Source: Megascapheus bottae
Taxonomy: Eukaryota > Chordata > Mammalia > Rodentia > Geomyidae
Assembly: GCA_024803745.1 (NCBI GenBank)
Contig: JANJXV010000004.1
Location: forward strand, 57,393,858 to 57,457,857
Reading direction: 5' to 3'
DNA: 64,000 nt
In this document: positions 57,400 through 64,000 of the stretch, piece by piece
Layout of the letters: each line of letters begins with the position of its first letter
Position numbering within the stretch: the first letter of the stretch is position 1
Made by a program: the position numbers and the translations under genes
Notes under the pieces: generated by a model
What the model was told of the DNA's origin: nothing
Databases searched by the model: none
Seen by the model: the letters and a program-made list of their open reading frames with translations, nothing else

Positions 57400-58048
57400 T
57401 ATGAGTTCATAAGCTAAATCTAGCTTCCACATATAAGAGAAAATATGGATCATTTGTCTCTCTGTGCCTGAATTACTTCACTTAACATATTTTTCCAAGT
57501 CTTTGCCTTCATTTCTTTACAAATGATACAATATAATTCTGAGGAATGAGTAAAATCCCATTGTGTATATAGATACACCACATTTTCTTGATCCATTCGT
57601 CCACTGAGCAGCATCTAGGCTGATTTTATCCCTGCTTTGGCTACAGTGAATAGTGCTGCAATCATCATGGTTGTGCTGGTGGCTTTGCTGTAATTCTGGT
57701 TTGTAATCTTTTTCATAAATTTCCAGGAGTGGAAAGGGAGATCTCAAATAGTGTAATTCCATAGAAAGCCAAAATCAAAGTTCAGCAAAATAAAGCACCA
57801 GAAAGTGGGTACTCAGAAGGGTAGGATGGGGGGTCAAGGGAAAGGGCGAGACGAAGAAGGGAAGATGGGGGAAATGCAGACAACAAATCAGTGTATATCC
57901 TACAAAATTAAGAAGTGTGAGGGAAGGAGTGTGGAGGGGAGGAATGAGTGAGAACTGTGAAAGCAATGACATTGGTCAAGATATATTATATTCATTCTGC
58001 TTTGTTAAATAACAATTTCTTTGTACAAATGCTTAAATATAATATTGA
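57400..58048 (+). mobile_element. L1 with 5' inversion (type D)
   Basis: 57400-57762 is complement of ORF2 C-terminus and UTR start ('ttgatccattcgtccactga', 'ggctacagtgaatagtgctg'). From 57763 the 3' UTR runs in plus sense ('agttcagcaaaataaagcac') to the end 'acaaatgcttaaatataata'. This is the arrangement produced by twin priming. Confidence 0.7.
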
Positions 58049-58054
58049 AAATTA

Positions 58055-58700
58055 TATTTAATTTTTTCTTTTCTATCTCCTTGACATTTGACAGTATAAC
58101 TAATGATGTTGGTGGTATGAAAAATCTGTAAGGTAATGACATCACAATATATAATATGTCTCTTGTGAGCTCAAAGAAATCAAAGTTCTTAAGACACTTA
58201 AAGAATCAAATCCCTCACTTGAAATTGAACTAAATATCCCAAATAAACAGATTGAAATATTCTCTTTTCCTCAACTCACTTTCTTCCTTGTTCTCTTAAA
58301 ATTTGAGATTAACTAGTCATAATATTCTTTCATGTATAATTAGTGATTATAAAAGGAATGAAGGAAGGAAGAACTCTGCTGTGTATTAAAAATTATTCAT
58401 GTGTATTTCTCTCTAGGTTCTAAGTGCTTGGTGAAGTTCCATGTGCTGATTTTCTGTTGCCAGCAGCTGAAATACCTACTAGTGATTTCTGACTCTAAAA
58501 GAATTGCACAGCATTGGCTACATATGTTTACCATTAGCCACAGAACTGTCAGGCCCTTTATTCCAGCAGAGGCATGCATGGAAATAGGCCAGAATGCGAG
58601 GGAACACAGTTCCGGTAGTGAAATTAGCAACTGGACAACATTCCCAGGGAAGCAGCTGAATTCAGTTCTGGCAGAAATCCCATTGTTGCTGGTACAAAAA
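58055..58700. other. Unassigned DNA
   Basis: 58400-58690 is GC-richer and open on both strands. The acceptor-like 'gtgtatttctctctag' precedes it, but there is no family match and the frame ends in a microsatellite. Confidence 0.4.
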
Positions 58701-58709
58701 AGAAAAAGA

Positions 58710-58830
58710 AGAAAGGAAGGAAGGAAGAAAGGAAGGAAGGAAGGAAGGAAGGAAGGAAGGAAGAAAGGAAGGAAGGGAAAGGAAGAAAGCAAGAAAGAAA
58801 GAAGGGGAAGAAAGGAAGAAAGAAAGAAAA
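58710..58830. repeat. (GGAA)n/(GAAA)n tract
   Basis: GGAA units with GAAA interruptions. Longest open frames of the window (183 codons plus, 150 codons minus) overlap it. Confidence 0.95.
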
Positions 58831-58839
58831 AGAAAGAAG

Positions 58840-59280
58840 GAACATACAATTACAAGATAAAACAGATCTTGGAAAACCCAAGGAAGGTGAATTTCATAGC
58901 CTATCAAAACATAATCCTGATTTTTCTTTTCGGGATTTGGGTTGTTGGGTGACTTCTGATTCTATTATTGGGTGCATTTTGACATTACAATATTGCAGTA
59001 TGCCCTGTGTAAATGTAAAAGATATTGTATATACATATGTATATTCATATATATATGTATGTCTGTATAAACTTCCCTAAACCTAGACTCTTCTGGAAGG
59101 TTTACCACTTACAGCTGGCAAACTTTTGACCTTAGAAGATAATTTTACGTATTTATTCTATTATTATAGTTACAGGATGTGAAAGTGATCATTATGGTTG
59201 AATTAAATTGTAGTTATTATATTTGTTTTCCCTAATTGTGTCAGTTCACTAAGTCAAAATTTTAAAAAATGATGAAAAAG
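58840..59280. other. Unassigned AT-rich DNA
   Basis: Nothing recognised. Confidence 0.5.
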
Positions 59281-59297
59281 GAAAAAACTCATCTTTT

Positions 59298-59589
59298 TCT
59301 TTTTTAAAATTTTATTGTAGAGGGGTTGCATTTACATTTGTAAGGTAGTGAGTACATTACTACTTTAACATTGTTACCCCTTCCCATATCTTTCACCCAC
59401 TTTCCCTCCGTCTACTTCCTCCCAAGTTGTAAAGTTTATTTCCAACATGTTGTCTTGTGAATATCTCTGTTACATTGATTCACCCTTTGTCTCATCAACT
59501 TGATTTTCCCCTTCCCTTCAAATAACCGGTAAATGTATATTCAATATACCAGGTACCAAAGGCAGACACAGTAACAATAGGGGATAAAC
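59298..59589 (-). mobile_element. 5'-truncated L1 3' end (type B)
   Basis: 'attgtagaggggttgcattt', 'gtaaggtagtgagtacatta', 'cacatttgt'-like and 'gattcaccctttgtctcatc' are the complement of type B. Flanks aaaaaactcatcttt (59282-59296) and aaaaaacttaccttt (59590-59604) may be a diverged TSD. Confidence 0.8.
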
Positions 59590-59818
59590 AAAAAACTTAC
59601 CTTTGTCATGTACTCTGGAAAATTTTGTTAGGGAGAAATTAAAACATGAAGGATTCCTAGAAGATATAGTACTGATCAAGGATACTTCTCTCTACCCCCG
59701 TTTTATTAAAACAGTTAAAACTGTTCTTATGAGCAATGTGATGTTTTGAAATATACATGTGTGTACTATGAAATCATTACATCAAGCTTATTGACATAAT
59801 TTCACAACAAACTCTCTT

Positions 59819-59915
59819 GGACTGGAGGTTTATCTCAACAGGCAGAGCACTTGCTAACAAGCAGATAGCCTAGGTTTAATCTCCAGTATGTACCCCATCA
59901 CCCCCCACCAAAGTC
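59819..59915 (+). mobile_element. ID-like SINE monomer, diverged
   Basis: 'ggactggaggtttatctcaa', 'caggcagagcacttgctaac', 'ctaggtttaatctccagtat'. Confidence 0.55.
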
Positions 59916-59999
59916 CAGGTTCACATTATTTTTAGTGCCATGTACCTACTAAACAAAACATCTTAAACTTATTCCTCCTAGGTAATGGAAGGTTTTGTT

Positions 60000-60180
60000 T
60001 TTGTTTTTGTTTTTGTCCTGGGGCTTGAACTCTGGGCCCGGGCACTGTCCCTTGGGCTTTCTCAAGGCTTACTCTACCACTTGAGCCACAGCACCACTTT
60101 CAGCTTCTTCTATATATGTGGTACCAAGGAACAAAACCCAGGTCTTTGTGCACTCTGCCACTAGACCAATCTCGTGGCCC
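60000..60180 (-). mobile_element. IDL-Geo SINE
   Basis: 'gtcctggggcttgaactctg', 'ttgggctttctcaaggctta', 'ggtaccaaggaacaaaaccc', 'ccaatctcgtggccc'. Flanks gtaatggaaggttttg (59982-59997) and gtaactggagttttg (60181-60195). Confidence 0.87.
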
Positions 60181-60393
60181 GTAACTGGAGTTTTGCATCT
60201 TTTAACCTGCATCTCCTAAAATCTTTCCAGCCCACTCCTCACCTCAGATAACCATCATAGCACTCTGCCCCTATAAATCACATCCTATACTTAGTGAAAT
60301 CATGCAGTGCTTGTCTTTCTGTACGTGGCTTTTTCCATTTAGAATACTGCTCTCCAGCTTCATCCATGATGTTGAAAATGAAACAATTTCCTT

Positions 60394-60530
60394 TTTTTTT
60401 GCCAGTCCTGGGCACTTGAGCCCAGCACCATTTCTGGATTTTTTTCTATGTATATGGTACTGAGGAATCGAACCCGGGTCTTCATGCATGCTAGGCAAGC
60501 ACTCTTCCACTAGGCCAAACTCCCAGCCCC
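60394..60530 (-). mobile_element. IDL-Geo SINE with deletion in Geo
   Basis: 'gccagtcctgggcacttgag' joins the two ends of Geo, losing about 50 bp. Left monomer intact ('gaatcgaacccgggtcttca'). TSD caatttcctt at 60384-60393 and 60531-60540. Confidence 0.9.
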
Positions 60531-60694
60531 CAATTTCCTTCTTTTTAAAGGGAAAATAATATTACATTATTTACATATTCATATGCATATACATACATAC
60601 ATGCACATTAAACCCATTCCTTCACTGATGCATTCCTACACTGATTCTATACACTACATACTGTGACGACTATTGCAATGAACAGAAGAGTGAA

Positions 60695-60697
<3 letters not shown>

Positions 60698-60726
<29 letters not shown>
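60698..60726. repeat. (TG)n microsatellite
   Basis: About 14 TG units within the L1M fossil. Confidence 0.95.
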
Positions 60727-60727
<1 letters not shown>

Positions 60728-61811
60728 ACGTGTACGTACTGGCTTCATTTTCCTTGGAAATACCCAAGAGTAGGACTACTAAGATCTCATGGTAGTATAA
60801 TTTTAATTATTTAGGAACACTTCATACTGCTTTCAATAGTGGTTTATATTCTCATCAAGAGTGCACCAAAGTTCTTCTTTCTTCATAGCTCCACCAGTGC
60901 TTGTTACCTTCTTAATGAGACATTGTAACAGGTATGAAATATTCATTGTGGTTCTGAACTACATTTCCTCTATGATTTGTGGTGGTGAGTATTTTTTCAT
61001 GTGTCTGTTGATCATTTGTCGATCTTCTTTTGAGAAATGTCTACTCAGATATTTTGTCCATGTCTTTTCCAGCACAACAGTATTTAGTAGAGTAAAATTT
61101 GATCCAATTAAGTAATCTATAGCAAAGGAATTGTAATAGCTATTTCACATCTATCTAGAAGTTTATGTAGACTTATATTTGTTTGAACATTTAGCTAGTA
61201 GTTCACTTACTATTGAGTTGAATTCTGTATATGCTTTGAATATTAACCCACTCTAAGTGCTATTGTGTATAAATGTTTTTTCTAGTTCCATTGGTTTTCT
61301 CTTTACTTGGCTGTGGGATTTTTTTGCTGTGAAATGTTGCATTTTGGTTTTTTTTTGTTTTTCTCACCTAGGCTTTTGGTGTCATATTTAAAAATCATTG
61401 CCCAGAACAATGTCAATAAGCTTTCTAGTTTTCTTTCAATAGTGTTACAGCTTCAGGTCTTATGTTTCAGTATTTGACACACTTTAAGTTCATGTTTTAC
61501 GTGGTATTAGATAAGGGCATAGTTTTCTCCTCTGGATGTAGATATTCCATTTCCCCAACAACAGTTAGAGAACATTCTGTCCTTTCCCCCTTGTGTGCTG
61601 TTGGAACATGATTTCTGATCTTTCTCTAATGCTCAAGTAAGTTGCTAGGTAACCTGTATGCATTTGTAAAATACTGCTATAAGTTTAAAATATCAAGGGA
61701 GGCATCCTAAATATCACTGGGGATATTGCTGGGGATCAGGGGAAATACATTATTCTACAAATTGCTTAACCATAAATTAAATGTATGTTGACCTTTTAAA
61801 TTCAACTAAAC

Positions 61812-62012
61812 AGACTATGTTTTAATCACCTGCATATGCATTATTGCATTTGGGCTTAACAGAAATCCCTGCAGTAAGTCTCATTACCGTTTAGAAAGCA
61901 AATAAACGGAAGTATAAAGTCATACAAGAATTAATTGCAGAGCCAGGATTTGAACTCAGGTTGTCTAATTTTGAACCCACATTATGGGTTCATTAAGCTC
62001 TTTCAGAATGTA
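61812..62012 (-). repeat. MIR SINE fossil
   Basis: Complement core: 'gcagtaagtctcattaccgt', 'attgcagagccaggatttga' and 'actcaggttgtctaattttg', 'cattaagctctttcaga'. Confidence 0.8.
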
Positions 62013-62014
62013 CA

Positions 62015-62500
62015 ATAGACTTTATTCACTAGCTTTTTAGTTAAATGAGGCCATATGACTGAATTCTATGTATAACATTCATACAGAGATGATTTACTAT
62101 TTCAAGACTGGCCTCTAAAAATCGTCCATGAAAAATCTTCCTCTGTGTTATTTCTTCTTTTATGAACTTGAGATGAATATCCTTGGAAACCTTTGGTGTG
62201 TTAACTATGATAGACGCACAGGAAGGAAAGAGCTATTGGGGGTTATTGGGGGTCACCATTTGAAAATAAAAAGCGTTTGCCAATCATGCATATCTGTTCT
62301 TAAATGTAAGTGATTAAAAAACTTCTATGAGATTTAAAATAATTTACATTTGGGGATAGGATAGTTGCTTAATATAATAGCATTTCTTTAATTTTATGTT
62401 ATCCATAAATTTAATGCAATACAAGTCCTTCTTCATACTGAGAAGACAGACAAGAGTTCAGACAAAAGGAATAGATAGTTATGTGTTCTCGAATATCTGT
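62015..62500. other. Unassigned DNA
   Basis: Nothing recognised; short plus frame 62128-62313 has no domain. Confidence 0.45.
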
Positions 62501-62504
62501 AAAA

Positions 62505-62960
62505 TCCATTCACCTACTGATGGACACGTAGGCTTCTTCCATACTTACATCTTGTGAAAAAAAATATTTCAGTCTGGGCCGGGAGTTTGGCCTACTGGTT
62601 AAAGTGCTTGCCTAGCATGCATGAAGACCCAGGTTCGATTCCTCGGTACCACATACATAGAAAAAAAAAAGCTGGAAGTGGCGCTAAGGCTCAAGTGGTA
62701 GAGCTCTAGCCTTGAGAAAACCCAAGGACAGTGCTCATGCCCTGAACTCAAGCCCAGGACTGGCAAAAAAAAATATTTCTGTGACACAGGGTGTAGTTTT
62801 TCAGCATACTGACTTAATTATCCTCAGATATAAACCCCAAGGTAGGACTGGTAGATCATGTGGTAGTCATATTTTTAATTTCCATAATATTCTTACTAAT
62901 TTACATTCCTTACAATAGTATACAAGTGTTTCCTTGGTGTGTATAGTAAGATTTGAAGGG
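62505..62960 (-). mobile_element. Old L1M fossil, interrupted
   Basis: 'cacctactgatggacacgta' before and 'tcagatataaaccccaaggt', 'agatcatgtggtagtcatat', 'atttacattccttacaatag' after the SINE are ORF2 complement. Confidence 0.72.
62574..62769 (+). mobile_element. IDL-Geo SINE, best-preserved copy
   Basis: Left monomer with 'gtttggcctactggttaaag' and perfect B box 'ggttcgattcc', A-rich linker, right monomer 'gctggaagtggcgctaaggc', 'gaactcaagcccaggactgg', A-tail. TSD aaaatatttcagt (62561-62573) against aaatatttctgt (62771-62782). Confidence 0.93.
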
Positions 62961-63084
62961 AAAATATTTGAATACACAAGGGCATATGTCATGACCTCAT
63001 TATTAAAAAAGGACATATCTCATTTTTCTAATTTATCAAAAATACTCTAAGAACTTGCTGTAGAGTAATAAAAATATAAAACCT

Positions 63085-63213
63085 GGGAGGAGGGAAATGG
63101 GGACAAAAACATGAGAAGGGGTATCAATGTGTGAGAAGCAATGCACCTACTGCCTGGTGAATGTAACTGTAACCCCTCTATACATTACCCCGACAATAAA
63201 AAAATAAAAAATT
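63085..63213 (+). mobile_element. Very short L1 3' end (type A)
   Basis: 'gggacaaaaacatgagaagg', 'atgtaactgtaacccctcta', 'cgacaataaaaaaataaaaa'. atataaaacct at 63074-63084 and 63234-63244 may be a TSD, leaving about 20 extra bases after the tail. Confidence 0.85.
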
Positions 63214-63249
63214 GTACAGAAAATAATATATATATATAAAACCTATGGA

Positions 63250-63720
63250 GTGGATATTTTTAAATTGATATATTTTCTGAAAAGCTAACAGAGATGGTTC
63301 AATTTTTATTTGTATTTGTTAAGTTCTCTTTGAAAAACTCAAAGGCCATGGGAGAAAGCAAAAAGATTCCAGATTCTGCAATGCAATCATTCAATTTAGA
63401 ACAAACAACACTGCAGTTCTACAATGTTTAAACTCTCGGGGCTATTAAGCTTCACTTCTACAAAGTCTAATGATCAATTCAAATACATTTGAATTCCTCT
63501 AAAAATAATTGCCATTAATGTCATGGGATTATCTGGAATTTGCGTTACTAACACACATTCCTGGAGCCTACATTTTGGTGCATCTGTCTTTTCTCATATC
63601 AGAAAAAAATATGGGATAATGTTAATATTTTGTGCGATTTCCATAGAAATGTATCATCAAAAAGTAAATCTTAAGATCTACAAGGAGAGTAAGGCTCCCC
63701 TGGGTGGAGCTGGGATAAGG
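63250..63720. other. Unassigned DNA
   Basis: Nothing recognised. Confidence 0.5.
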
Positions 63721-63733
63721 GAGCAGAGGCAGT

Positions 63734-63887
63734 CTTTTTTTTTTTTTGCCAGTCCTGGGGCTTGAACTTGGGACTTAAGAACTGTCCTTGGGCTTTCCTC
63801 AAGGCTAGTGCTCCACCACTTGAGTCTCAGCACCACTTCCAACCTTTTCTGTGTCTGTGGTACCAAGGAATTGAACCCAGGGCTTCA
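63734..63887 (-). mobile_element. IDL-Geo SINE, 5'-truncated
   Basis: Poly-T, 'gccagtcctggggcttgaac', 'gctttcctcaaggctagtgc', ends in the left-monomer B box ('aattgaacccag'). Flanks agaggcag at 63725-63732 and 63888-63895. Confidence 0.88.
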
Positions 63888-64000
63888 AGAGGCAGCTATC
63901 CTTACAGCTGTCAAAACCAAGTCAGATCTGGCACCTAGACCTAAGGTTCCTGTGAAGTGGGTTAGAAAACATCACTAGAATCTCTATAAATGGGGTTCCT

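Larger units (their letters stand above)
60240..61620 (-). mobile_element. Old L1M fossil (ORF2 region)
   Basis: Complement ORF2 landmarks: 'tccagcttcatccatgatgt' (60355), 'gactattgcaatgaacagaa' (60668), 'ggcttttggtgtcatattta' (61371), 'cccagaacaatgtcaataag' (61401), 'tgtcctttcccccttgtgtg' (61578). Frames destroyed. Confidence 0.8.

Noticed and set aside
58401..58952. Longest open frame of the window (183 codons, plus), with an acceptor-like site just upstream
   Set aside because: Its second half is a GGAA/GAAA microsatellite; the opposite strand is equally open; no domain is recognisable; purine repeats lack stops in several frames.
62574..62769. tRNA gene suggested by A and B boxes
   Set aside because: The boxes belong to a SINE with A-tail and TSD; no tRNA cloverleaf or anticodon arm can be supported.
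63207..63244. 3' transduction behind the L1 tail
   Set aside because: The extra 20-27 bases are A/T-rich and could be tail drift; the proposed TSD is AT-rich and weak.

Overview
This is mammalian, rodent-type nuclear DNA without a recognisable protein-coding gene: an intergenic tract or one very large intron. It is AT-rich and CpG-poor. Its readable content is almost all retrotransposon: 5'-truncated LINE-1 copies with A-rich tails and target-site duplications (TSDs), dense tRNA/7SL-derived SINEs, ancient MIR, L2, MER5A and MLT1 fossils, and long microsatellites. The most diagnostic family is a dimeric SINE with a tRNA-Ala/ID-like left monomer and a right monomer that I recognise as IDL-Geo. 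As I recall, IDL-Geo is restricted to Geomyoidea (pocket gophers, kangaroo rats, pocket mice), so the source is probably a geomyoid rodent. That assignment rests on memory of the family, not on a search.

Layout. 0-5.9 kb: an L2 fossil split by a SINE, two SINEs stacked on one target site, a miniature SINE, and an L1 inside a MIR. 5.9-11.2 kb: mostly unassigned DNA with a large CCTT/CCCT tract and a CA repeat. 11.2-21.0 kb: L1-rich, including an L1 interrupted by a probable processed retrocopy that itself carries a SINE, plus two MaLR LTR fossils. 21.0-29.7 kb: repeat-poor. 29.7-35.8 kb: SINEs, L1 pieces and a CTC/CTT tract. 35.8-39.6 kb: repeat-poor, with the best candidates for conserved non-coding sequence and one weak exon-like patch. 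39.6-51.4 kb: SINE tandems, an MLT1 LTR, L1 copies and MIRs. 51.4-64 kb: old L1M fossils, MER5A copies, an inverted (twin-primed) L1, and several IDL-Geo insertions.

How the parts relate. Nothing here forms an operon or pathway; the interactions are between transposons. L1 ORF2 supplies reverse transcriptase and endonuclease, and the SINEs and retrocopy show its signature (A-tails and TSDs). Nested insertions order the families: MIR, L2, MER5A and L1M are oldest; L1s with other 3' ends are intermediate; B1-Geo and IDL-Geo SINEs interrupt them. The open frames of 60-180 codons are chance, microsatellite translations or ORF2 remnants.

The most interesting signal is in the SINEs. The right 'Geo' monomer carries near-canonical RNA polymerase III A and B boxes and can be lined up with ID/tRNA-Ala-like monomers. 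It also occurs fused to a 7SL/B1-like left monomer ('B1-Geo' is my descriptive label). I see no CRISPR, phage, bacterial or gene-cluster system.
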